Of a DNA stretch of 64,000 bases, positions 54,226 to 61,929 are shown one piece after another (position 1 is the stretch's first letter; each line of letters begins with the position of its first letter). The position numbers were made by a program, and so were the translations under genes. Where the stretch lies: assembly GCF_026652115.1 (NCBI RefSeq), contig NZ_JAPPSQ010000001.1, positions 682,001 to 746,000 on the forward strand, read 5' to 3'. The notes under the pieces were generated by a model. That model had not been told where the DNA came from. It worked only from the letters and a program-made list of their open reading frames with translations, and searched no databases. This DNA is from Algoriphagus sp. PAP.12. Lineage in GTDB: Bacteria > Bacteroidota > Bacteroidia > Cytophagales > Cyclobacteriaceae.

Positions 54226-55356
54226 TTAGATGTATACATAGATTTCTGAAATTTCTTCACCTAGATCTACCTTTTGAATATTGCTGGATGAAGGATTGGG
54301 CATGTTGGAAATGAGAACTTTGTTTCCCGGCTTCCGGCTGAGTTCCAATTTTATCTTTGGTACTTCAAAAAATGGAATAGGGTCTTGTGATTTGAATAAG
54401 ATTGTATCCGAATCGTTTATTTTAATGTCTGTATTGGGAGCAGCACCTATTTGATCAAAAGCATAAAGAGCATAGGGTGGAGTTACAGGGGCGCTCTTGT
54501 CCGAAATTGCAAGCTGAGCAGATGATACGTCTACCTTGTTAGACTGATTGACGATATAATAAAGCCATTTGGTGGATTTTCTTTTGAAGTCTAAAGCATA
54601 GAATTCTTTGGCGCCATATAGGTGGTTTGGTGCCGAAGCATAGCTGATTTTGACAACTCCCAAAGCCTGAGGCCCAAATACTTTTTCAGTTAAAAAGTAC
54701 TCTTTCTTCCAAAGGTCAGTCGTATCACCTTCATCCCTTAATAGGAAATTGTAATTACCCTCTGATTTTCCGGAGAGGTTTATTTCGAAAGAAAAATCAC
54801 CCTGATCATCGGGAGTTAACTCCATATCTACAGGCAAGGGGTTTCCATTTGTATCCAATCCAGATGGAATAGAATTCCCTACCGGATCCAAAACCCTTAA
54901 AATCACATTGCTTGGAGTTGGATTTAAAGTGACCCTTTGGTTTGTATGTTTTGCTATAATCCCGTCCCAAATTGATAATGATATATTTTCAGGACTTGCT
55001 GGGTCAGTGGATGAAGAAGAAGGATCATTGCTAAACGATACAATTTCTTGATTTTTTAATTTTCTGGACCCTTCTGACAAATCTGTTATTCCAAAGAAAT
55101 TAGGACCGCTTTGGAGATGGATGAAAAAATAGAAATCAATGGGAGTAGTCAAGGGTACCAAAGGAGTGGTGAGATCATCTTCAGCCTTATATAGAACAAT
55201 CAGACCAGTTGGCGTTTCCTTCGAAATCATTCTTCCTTTGGATAAAAGCCATTGGGTTTCTTCAGTTGGGGCTAAATGAACCCCTTTTGCAAATCCATCT
55301 TGGAAATAATCATGCAAAATGTTCAATTCAAATAATCGGGAATAAATGATATTCAT
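54226..55356 (-). CDS. Conserved-place eCIS protein of unknown function (376 aa)
   Basis: A 376-residue soluble beta-rich protein starting MNIIYSRLFELNILHDY. It has no signal peptide and no membrane helix. A Ser-rich spacer (about 129-137) and strand-rich segments (VTLNPTPSNVILRVLDP, GDFSFEINLSGKSEGNYNFLL) suggest Ig-like sandwiches. It lies between the DUF4255 terminator and the sheath genes; its ATG overlaps the DUF4255 stop by 4 bp. This place suggests a role at the tail cap, such as an adaptor between cap and sheath, but that is inference. Confidence 0.6.
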   Translation of the reverse strand: MNIIYSRLFELNILHDYFQDGFAKGVHLAPTEETQWLLSKGRMISKETPTGLIVLYKAEDDLTTPLVPLTTPIDFYFFIHLQSGPNFFGITDLSEGSRKLKNQEIVSFSNDPSSSSTDPASPENISLSIWDGIIAKHTNQRVTLNPTPSNVILRVLDPVGNSIPSGLDTNGNPLPVDMELTPDDQGDFSFEINLSGKSEGNYNFLLRDEGDTTDLWKKEYFLTEKVFGPQALGVVKISYASAPNHLYGAKEFYALDFKRKSTKWLYYIVNQSNKVDVSSAQLAISDKSAPVTPPYALYAFDQIGAAPNTDIKINDSDTILFKSQDPIPFFEVPKIKLELSRKPGNKVLISNMPNPSSSNIQKVDLGEEISEIYVYI

Positions 55357-55961
55357 GACTTATGGAGTGAATTGAGAAAAATTTGTTCGATTGGATCTCC
55401 ACTTTCCTGAATGGCATTTTCCTGGATCTGGATTGTTTTGATTTTGTAGAGAACACTCGGTAGGTATTTAGCTCCGACCACCGACCAGAAGTTGTAAAGC
55501 TGCTCGAATGAGTAACTGTAAAGCTCTACCACGATCTTTTTTAAGTTAGGATCAAATCCAGCCATTGCTGGACTATTTTCGGGAGTAAAGACATTTTTGC
55601 TTTGAAAAAATGCAATGGCATAGCTCAATTGCTTAAGCCCCTCGACATAATCATCTGTATCACTCAGCTGAGTTTTGTTTTGGAAATTGGCAGTGATCAA
55701 TACATAGAGATTCAAGAGAATTTCCGGATTCCTTTTCTCCACTTTTCCAACCGAATTGATGAATTTGCTTTGCTGCTCTTTGGCAGTTCTTTCCTCTTCT
55801 ATATTGATTAGAGAAAGCCCAAGCGATTGATCAGGAATGGCAATTCCAGTCTCATTGGTTACCCCGGAAATGTAAATACGGTCTTGAGATGGATCACCTA
55901 CTTTTAATTTGATAAACCCGTTGATCTCTTGGGTCAAAAATTCTAAAACTGAATGAAGCAT
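55353..55961 (-). CDS. DUF4255 tail terminator / cap protein (Afp16-like)
   Basis: A 202-residue protein with the DUF4255 pattern: MLHSVLEFLTQEINGF at the start, LNLYVLITANFQN in the middle and YSYSFEQLYNFWSVVG followed by YLPSVLYKIK at the end. Family members (Afp16/Pvc16) close the distal end of tube and sheath. It opens the structural part of the operon. Confidence 0.88.
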   Translation of the reverse strand: MLHSVLEFLTQEINGFIKLKVGDPSQDRIYISGVTNETGIAIPDQSLGLSLINIEEERTAKEQQSKFINSVGKVEKRNPEILLNLYVLITANFQNKTQLSDTDDYVEGLKQLSYAIAFFQSKNVFTPENSPAMAGFDPNLKKIVVELYSYSFEQLYNFWSVVGAKYLPSVLYKIKTIQIQENAIQESGDPIEQIFLNSLHKS

Positions 55962-56210
55962 ATATTCTAAAAGTCAAAATCAAAAAGCTTAATAGTTGGA
56001 CTTAAGTTAGATAGATAAATAGTTGATTGTTAGGAAAAAAAATCAAATAATAACTCCAAAAATCAATCTTGATAATTGATAAATTATTGATAATAAGAGT
56101 ATTAAATTGAAATCTGACAATAAAAATAACCTCTCAAAACCTTAGGGTTTAGACCTCTCAAAATTTTGGGTTTTTTCGGAAAAATAGAATTATACCATGA
56201 TTCATAAGAT
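55962..56210. other. AT-rich spacer between the 455-aa gene and the eCIS structural genes
   Basis: A 249-bp non-coding stretch. It holds a 22-bp imperfect tandem repeat (56129-56150 and 56153-56174, both acctctcaaaa...gggttt) and a direct repeat of gattcat (56199 and 56208). No TAnnTTTG box was found on the minus strand, so the promoter of the structural genes is unknown. The repeat arms could form a weak hairpin that slows transcription. Confidence 0.5.
56129..56174. repeat. Imperfect tandem repeat, two 22-bp units with 24-bp period
   Basis: Both units begin acctctcaaaa and end gggttt; the middle differs (cctta against tttt). They lie upstream of the DUF4255 gene and downstream of the 455-aa gene. 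They may bind a regulator or form a partial terminator. Confidence 0.6.
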
Positions 56211-57578
56211 TCATGAAAATTGCCTAGAAATAATCCAATTGTCCAATCTGATTAGTTCAAAACCAAACGGATCCCATGAAAAAGATTTTTCCCAGGCATA
56301 AATATTTTCTAAATCAGAATCGGATTGTTTCCTGGATTTACTACCAGAACCATATAGTTTGTAAATGGCCTGAAATGCTAATATGATTCTTTGACTTGCA
56401 ACATTTTTCCACCTGGAGAGAAGTTTCCGGTAATTTTCAATTTTATATTCTAACCAATCTTGATCTCCTTGTTCGATTAAAATAATGATTTCAAAAAGTT
56501 TGGATGCCAGGTAATATTGAGTTGATTTTTTTAATTCAGACTGACTTGCATGAAGGAGTTTTAATGAATGGGAATATTCCTTTTGTTTCAACTTGATCAA
56601 TGCTAACCAATATTGCCACTTCCAGTTTAAATCAGGGAAAAAGGGTAGAAAATGGTTCTTAATAATGCGTTGGGCTTGGTCCCAATGGGCTTGGTAAAAA
56701 TGAGCAAGGAAATAAAACTGGAAAAACTCCGCAGGTGCCTCTAAATTATGTTTTGAACCACTATTGTGTTCCTGACAAATCAGACAAACCTCCTTATAGT
56801 TTTTTTGAAGAATAAGAAGTTCCATTTTTGCAAAGAGAAATTGCCAGTAAACAGTGGAGTCTTCTTCTTGAAATATTTTCTGCGGTTCGACCCCATTTAT
56901 TATTGAAAGTCCTTCCTCCAAATTATCGTCAATGATTGAGCTCCTGATAGAATTTACTAGTCTCCAGTGTTCATTATTTGAATTGATTTGATGAACTAGC
57001 TTTGACAAAAGCTCATTTTTTGACTCTGATTTTCCTACCGTGGTTTCATTTTGAAATTGGCTGACCAAGTTTTGTAAATGACTTTTGATGGCAATCTCAA
57101 TTTTGGGGAAATCTTTTATGGAAAGAACCTCAGGGATATCGTTGTCCTGGGCAATTGAAAAAATAGTTAAGACTAGGTCATGGAATTGATAGTCAACAGC
57201 CGATTTTAAACATTTTTCCAAAAGTTTTGCACCCTCATTTTTCAATCCTCTTGATAAGATTAATTGGCTTTGAAGAATCAATTCAAGACATTGGGTCCTA
57301 TGACTGCATTTGTCAGAAACTTTGCTGGGCTTCACCAGAACCATGATTTCCTCGATTTCATCCTTGAGCCTTTTTTTCAATTGAGGGAAAGCCTTTTTTT
57401 CTCCGATTCCATAGATTTTTTGAGAATAAAATGAATCTGAGCTTTGTGGCTTTTCAAGGATCAGCTGAAATAGCTTTAATTTTTTTGAGTTGCGGCTATT
57501 CCGGCTAGAAGCTATCTTAAATAATTGTTCTTTTTCAGTAGGGGAAAATTGATTTAAAATCGATTGAACAGTATCCAT
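56211..57578 (-). CDS. Helical repeat protein at the head of the eCIS run (455 aa)
   Basis: A 455-residue soluble protein starting MDTVQSILNQFSPTEKEQ. It is almost all amphipathic helix pairs (for example FAKMELLILQKNYKEVCLICQ and WYQYWLALIKLKQKEYS-like units), which suggests TPR-like repeats; Lys and Gln are frequent. There is no signal peptide, membrane helix or enzyme motif. It is on the eCIS strand, 249 bp upstream of DUF4255. A role in regulation or assembly of the particle is possible only by position. A hairpin-forming repeat lies right at its start. Confidence 0.6.
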   Translation of the reverse strand: MDTVQSILNQFSPTEKEQLFKIASSRNSRNSKKLKLFQLILEKPQSSDSFYSQKIYGIGEKKAFPQLKKRLKDEIEEIMVLVKPSKVSDKCSHRTQCLELILQSQLILSRGLKNEGAKLLEKCLKSAVDYQFHDLVLTIFSIAQDNDIPEVLSIKDFPKIEIAIKSHLQNLVSQFQNETTVGKSESKNELLSKLVHQINSNNEHWRLVNSIRSSIIDDNLEEGLSIINGVEPQKIFQEEDSTVYWQFLFAKMELLILQKNYKEVCLICQEHNSGSKHNLEAPAEFFQFYFLAHFYQAHWDQAQRIIKNHFLPFFPDLNWKWQYWLALIKLKQKEYSHSLKLLHASQSELKKSTQYYLASKLFEIIILIEQGDQDWLEYKIENYRKLLSRWKNVASQRIILAFQAIYKLYGSGSKSRKQSDSDLENIYAWEKSFSWDPFGFELIRLDNWIISRQFS

Positions 57579-57580
57579 AA

Positions 57581-57616
57581 AAATTCAGGTAAAAAATTGA
57601 AACAATTCCTGAATTT
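57581..57616 (-). promoter_or_regulatory. Inverted repeat covering the leader of the 455-aa gene
   Basis: Two 9-bp arms (aaattcagg at 57581-57589, cctgaattt at 57608-57616) are separated by 18 bases. The arm nearer the gene ends 2 bases from the start codon. In RNA this would fold over the ribosome-binding region; in DNA it could be an operator. Confidence 0.5.
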
Positions 57617-57651
57617 ACTATTTAAGATGCTGTTTTACAAATGATTGGGGC

Positions 57652-59040
57652 TTACCTGATTTGGTACTTCCCTGGAGAAATCTTTTGATATTCTCTTTCC
57701 AATTCTGGATAGTCTATAAGGAGTTTGGCAAACTCCCCTTCCTGATCCAAAATGATTTCGGGACTTTGTCCTTTGATCATTTGGAAAAGTTTAGCTCGTT
57801 GAGGTAGACTTCTCTCTTTTTCTAGGAATAGTTTACTGAGATGAAAGTTTAGAAAAGGCCCTTCAAAAATTCCATATCTGTATGGACTCAAATCATCTCC
57901 GAGAACCATTATTCCTTTTCCTGTGTATTCGGTAGAATTGGTTTCCTTGACGAAATAAGTTGATTCTTTTTGGATTTCCTGATTCATATACCACCAGCTC
58001 AATACAGGCACCCCAATGACTAGTAAATAAAATGCTGGACTGATAATTTTCCGATTTTTAATGTTGAGGAAAAACTGGGTAATCAAGTAACTCAAACCTG
58101 GCAAAAGAATCACCCATTGGAAAGAAGCCTGACGCTTTGAAAAGAGCACTCCTATGCAAGAAATGATGACCCAAACCACCATGAGCTGCCTTTGTTTTTG
58201 CTGGTTGATGGTGGCTCCTCGCAGTACCGAACTGATGAAAAAGCCGATGATAGCCAGTAGAACTGGAAATGCAGCCAAGACCCCCCATGAAACCAAAGAT
58301 TGATAATAATATTTCTCAGAGAAGAAAATCAAAGGCCATATTTCAAAGGCTTCATCCAGTCCATTATTCCAATAGTAAAACACTGAAATCAAAAGAATTG
58401 GAAGGAAATATCCTGTTAATGAAAGGAGTAGCTGCCTAAATGTAAATCCACTAATAGCGATGCCTCCAAAAATCAAAAATGGTAGAAATAGAATGTAAAT
58501 CGGATGAAATCCTGTCGCGATTCCGCCATAAATTCCGATCAATAAGGTGGATTCGCTACTATCTTTTTGAAGGAGAGTTTGTGAAAATAGCTGTGACAAA
58601 GCCAACATCAAAAAGGTACTCCCCAACAATGCAGGGGAAATACTCAGCATGTCGAAGTTTAGGTGAAACAATGCGAGCATGATGATCCCTGGCAAATAGG
58701 TGTTTTCATCAAAAACCCGATATTTAATGAGAGTTCTATTCCAATAAATTACTTGAAAAAACACCAATGCCCTACCTAATAGCTCTAATGCTAATGGGCT
58801 CCTTCCAAAAAGGAAGTCCATTATAAAAAAGAAACCTCCGGAAAGCGGTCCGGTATCATCAAGAATATGTTGATATAGAAAGTATCCATCGCCCAAACGC
58901 TCACCTAATAGCATCCAATTGAGTTGGGTGGAGGTCAGAGGGAAATCCGAAAACACTAAATAGACGACAGTCCAAATAATCAGAAATAGAAATAATCCGA
59001 TTATTCTAAATGGGTCGTTTACTTTGAAAAATTGAAACAA
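57652..59040 (-). CDS. Polytopic inner-membrane protein, possibly GT-C-like
   Basis: A 462-residue protein with about ten hydrophobic helices starting MFQFFKVNDPFR. The first periplasmic-type loop holds ERLGDGYFLYQHILDDTGPL, which recalls the acidic loop and following Pro-Leu of GT-C glycosyltransferases. Clear catalytic proof is missing. A soluble C-terminal tail of about 90 residues (GKGIMVLGDDLSPYRYG) follows the last helix. It is divergent from rbfA and not obviously part of the eCIS. The family was not recognised with certainty. Confidence 0.6.
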   Translation of the reverse strand: MFQFFKVNDPFRIIGLFLFLIIWTVVYLVFSDFPLTSTQLNWMLLGERLGDGYFLYQHILDDTGPLSGGFFFIMDFLFGRSPLALELLGRALVFFQVIYWNRTLIKYRVFDENTYLPGIIMLALFHLNFDMLSISPALLGSTFLMLALSQLFSQTLLQKDSSESTLLIGIYGGIATGFHPIYILFLPFLIFGGIAISGFTFRQLLLSLTGYFLPILLISVFYYWNNGLDEAFEIWPLIFFSEKYYYQSLVSWGVLAAFPVLLAIIGFFISSVLRGATINQQKQRQLMVVWVIISCIGVLFSKRQASFQWVILLPGLSYLITQFFLNIKNRKIISPAFYLLVIGVPVLSWWYMNQEIQKESTYFVKETNSTEYTGKGIMVLGDDLSPYRYGIFEGPFLNFHLSKLFLEKERSLPQRAKLFQMIKGQSPEIILDQEGEFAKLLIDYPELEREYQKISPGKYQIR

Positions 59041-59097
59041 GATATAGGGTATTTTTGAAGCTAAGGCCCGAAATTAAAGCTTGCCCAAGTATTTCGC

Positions 59098-59105
59098 TAA
59101 ATTTG
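59098..59105 (+). promoter_or_regulatory. -7 promoter box for rbfA (TAAATTTG)
   Basis: TAnnTTTG 17 bp before the ATG at 59123. A TTG at 59081-59083 lies near the -33 position. Confidence 0.45.
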
Positions 59106-59122
59106 TACCACAAATACTTTAT

Positions 59123-59503
59123 ATGGAAAGTAAAAGACAACAAAAACACGCAAAATTAATCCAAAAGGAACTGGGAGAGATCTTCCAAAAGGAAGCCAGA
59201 CAATTGATTGGAAAAGCAATGGTCACAGTGACCCGAGTAATGGTCAGCCCAGACTTAAGTGTCGCTAAGACTTATTTAAGTTTCTTGCTTGCAGATCCTG
59301 CTGCTACTTTGGAGTTGATCAATGATCATAAAAAGGAAGTAAGACTTTATTTGAGCAAAAGAATCGGGAAATCGGTAAGAATTATTCCTGAGTTGGCGTT
59401 CTTTCCTGATGAATCAGCCTCTTATGCCCAGCATATGGACAAGGTCATTTCTGGATTAAATATTCCTGCCGCTCCAGAAGAGGAAGACGAAGAAGAAGAT
59501 TAA
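59123..59503 (+). CDS. rbfA: 30S ribosome-binding factor RbfA
   Basis: A 126-residue KH-fold protein needed for late 30S maturation and 16S 5'-end processing. It shows KHAKLIQKELGEIFQKEA at the start, VTVTRVMVSPDLSVAKTYLSF in two pieces, and PELAFFPDESASYA near the end. The tail is acidic (EEEDEEED). I start it at the ATG at 59123 because the promoter box lies just upstream; an earlier in-frame ATG would overlap that box. The permease follows 9 bp later. Confidence 0.92.
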   Translation: MESKRQQKHAKLIQKELGEIFQKEARQLIGKAMVTVTRVMVSPDLSVAKTYLSFLLADPAATLELINDHKKEVRLYLSKRIGKSVRIIPELAFFPDESASYAQHMDKVISGLNIPAAPEEEDEEED

Positions 59504-59512
59504 ATTCGAAAC

Positions 59513-60739
59513 TTGAATCTAAGTTACTTCATAGCGGCTCGGTATTTCCGAAGTAAGAAAAAGCGGAATTTCATTACTGTTTTATCCACCATTTCTATGG
59601 TGGGTGTTGCAGTGGGAACCATGGCATTGGTCATAGTCATGTCTGTTTTTAATGGTTTGGAAGACCTTATTCGGGAGATTTTCTCAAGTTTTGATGCTGA
59701 GTTGAAAGTAGAGGCGACTTTGGGAAAAAGCTTTGAAGTATCTGAAGATTGGCTAGGTGGTATTCGAGATATCGAAGGGGTTGCAATCTTGACTGAAGTT
59801 ATCGAGGATAATGCACTTTTAGATTATAACGGAAACCAGCTGGTCGGAACCATTAAAGGTGTTTCAGACAATTTCTTAGATCAAAACCGCTTTTCTCAAG
59901 GCTATTTCTGGGGAGATACTACTTTGGGAACGGATAAAAGACCAGCCGCCATATTGGGTCGAGGAGTTGGGTTTTTTCTTTCGGTCAATCTGAAAGACAT
60001 TAATATCCCACTGAAGGTGTTTTATCCAAAAGCACCAAGAAGTGCAGCCTCTTTAGATCCAAGTCAATTGTATTCCTCAGATTTCTTAGACCCAGTAGCT
60101 TTCTTTTCTGTGGAGAGACAATTCGATGATGAATACATCATCGCTCCCCTACATTTTACCAGGGATTTGTTGAATTATGGAGACCGAAGAACCTCTTTGG
60201 AAATAAAAGTAGCCGATGGGTATTCAATATCTGATGTACAGGATCGATTAAAGGAACATTTAGGAGAGGAATTCTCAGTGAAAAATACTGATCAACAACA
60301 TGCAGGGCTTTTGAGAACTGTTAAGCTTGAAAAGCTTTTTGTCTTTTTAACTCTAACATTTATCCTTGCGATCGCTTCTTTTAATATCTTCTTTTCCCTG
60401 AGCATGTTGGCTATCGAAAAGAAAAAAGATATAGCTGTACTTAAGGCCATGGGAGCGCCCGACCGATTAATTCAAAAAATTTTCCTGAAACAAGGAGCTT
60501 TGATTGCTTTTTCAGGAGCTTTGGTCGGATTGGTTTTGGGATATTTAATTTGTTTGGCCCAACAATATTTTGGTTTGGTTTCATTGGGAATTTCGTCTGC
60601 GGTGGTAGATTCCTATCCTGTCAAGGTGGTTTGGTCAGACTTTATCTGGATCAGCATCTCAGTAATTGCTATTACCATGTTGGCCTCCTGGAGACCTGCC
60701 CATATTGCTTCCAAAGTCAATACAATTACTGAGCTTTAG
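59513..60739 (+). CDS. ABC transporter permease, LolC/LolE (FtsX-like) type
   Basis: A 408-residue inner-membrane protein with four helices: one near the N-terminus (VGVAVGTMALVIVMSVF) and three near the C-terminus, around a large periplasmic MacB-like domain (about 60-260). N-terminal YFIAARYFRSKKKRNFITVLS and the later LSMLAIEKKKDIAVLKAMGA are typical of LolC/E. It probably takes part in lipoprotein release to the outer membrane with a LolD ATPase coded elsewhere. The start codon is TTG at 59513, as no ATG fits the family N-terminus. Its stop overlaps that of the convergent TPR gene. Confidence 0.88.
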   Translation: MNLSYFIAARYFRSKKKRNFITVLSTISMVGVAVGTMALVIVMSVFNGLEDLIREIFSSFDAELKVEATLGKSFEVSEDWLGGIRDIEGVAILTEVIEDNALLDYNGNQLVGTIKGVSDNFLDQNRFSQGYFWGDTTLGTDKRPAAILGRGVGFFLSVNLKDINIPLKVFYPKAPRSAASLDPSQLYSSDFLDPVAFFSVERQFDDEYIIAPLHFTRDLLNYGDRRTSLEIKVADGYSISDVQDRLKEHLGEEFSVKNTDQQHAGLLRTVKLEKLFVFLTLTFILAIASFNIFFSLSMLAIEKKKDIAVLKAMGAPDRLIQKIFLKQGALIAFSGALVGLVLGYLICLAQQYFGLVSLGISSAVVDSYPVKVVWSDFIWISISVIAITMLASWRPAHIASKVNTITEL

Positions 60740-61929
60740 TTTCCTTCACAGATTTTCTTCTGAATTTCTTCTATCCCAGCCATTCCAAGTTCTATGGCTT
60801 TATTGAGATCATCGCATGCCTCTTGACTCTTGTCTAATCGATGAAGAGTGATTCCACGATGGTAATATGCAGACGGATTAGAGGGGTCTGTGGCAATTAA
60901 TTGGATAAAATCAGCAAGAGCTTCCTCCGGCCTGTTGAGATAATAGCGAGATTGACCTCTACCCAAAAGAGCTTCAGGATCTTGCTCATTTATAAAAAGA
61001 ACCTCTTCAAAATCAGCTTCCGCAGCCTCCCAATTTTTAAGTTTCGCGTAGGCCTTGGCTCGATAAAACCAGCCTTCTGAATCTTCCGGTAAGATCTGAA
61101 TGGCTTCAGTATAGTCTTCAATAGCTCCTTCCCAGTCATTTTGAGAGAATTTATAGAACCCGCGAATTTTCCAGCCTTGTGGATCTTCTGGATCTTTTGC
61201 GATAGCTAAGGTAAGCTCCTCTAGTTGATCGACATTTTCTCCCTTTTCCAGAATATTGATACGCTGTCTAGCCAGAAAGTGATCTGGGTTGATTTCAACA
61301 GCTTGATGAAGTGACTTAAGCGCAACTTCTTTCTGGTTTTGCTTCATTTCGACATGGCCTTTTTCAGCCCAGAAATCGGATTCATTAGGTTTATAATAAA
61401 TTGCGGAGTCTAAAAGTGTTTTTGCGGCAGAATAATCCTTCATCCCTATTTTGGCAAGGGCCAGATGATAGAGGATTTGAGATGGGTTGGGACTTTGAGC
61501 AGTGAAAATTCCAGAAACACCTTTATCTGTTGAGCTTTTACGATAAATGATTTGGGTTGTCTCACCTTTTGGGATTTGTCTGTAGGATAAGAAATCATTT
61601 TCGGCATCTTGGAATCTTTTAAATCTGAGATAAAGCCTGCCTCTAGCCAGATAGGCTTCAGCCAATTCGGGGTCTAAACTCAAGGCTTTTTGAAAATTTT
61701 CCAATGCTAGATTTAAACTTGCGCCGTCAAATTGTTCGTAAATCTGTCCCAAATAATAATACCCCAGAGGATCCCGATCATATACCCTGAGCCAATCATC
61801 CATCATCAGATACGCACTTTCATAATCTCCTTGATTATAGGTGGCAACTGCTTTTTCGAAGTCGGAACGGTCTTGGGCAAAAGAATAGCCTGCTATCAAA
61901 AAGATAATACCAAGAAAAATTACTTTCAT
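60736..61929 (-). CDS. Secreted TPR-repeat protein (397 aa)
   Basis: A 397-residue protein with a signal peptide (MKVIFLGIIFLIAGYSFAQ) and then about nine TPR units of 34 residues, such as ALENFQKALSLDPELAEAYL and AIEDYTEAIQILPEDSEGWF. TPRs bind proteins in the periplasm or at the outer membrane. I start it at the ATG at 61929, which gives the signal peptide and a 4-bp overlap with the upstream gene stop. It is convergent with the permease, with the two stop codons overlapping. Confidence 0.82.
   Translation of the reverse strand: MKVIFLGIIFLIAGYSFAQDRSDFEKAVATYNQGDYESAYLMMDDWLRVYDRDPLGYYYLGQIYEQFDGASLNLALENFQKALSLDPELAEAYLARGRLYLRFKRFQDAENDFLSYRQIPKGETTQIIYRKSSTDKGVSGIFTAQSPNPSQILYHLALAKIGMKDYSAAKTLLDSAIYYKPNESDFWAEKGHVEMKQNQKEVALKSLHQAVEINPDHFLARQRINILEKGENVDQLEELTLAIAKDPEDPQGWKIRGFYKFSQNDWEGAIEDYTEAIQILPEDSEGWFYRAKAYAKLKNWEAAEADFEEVLFINEQDPEALLGRGQSRYYLNRPEEALADFIQLIATDPSNPSAYYHRGITLHRLDKSQEACDDLNKAIELGMAGIEEIQKKICEGN

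Noticed and set aside
28667..57578. Prophage
   Set aside because: Sheath, tube and baseplate genes are present, but no capsid, portal, terminase, integrase, lysis genes or att-like repeats are seen; DUF4255, DUF5908, CIS tape measure and AAA+ ATPase point to eCIS.
28667..57578. Type VI secretion system
   Set aside because: No TssJ, TssL, TssM or ClpV and no membrane-spanning protein in the run.
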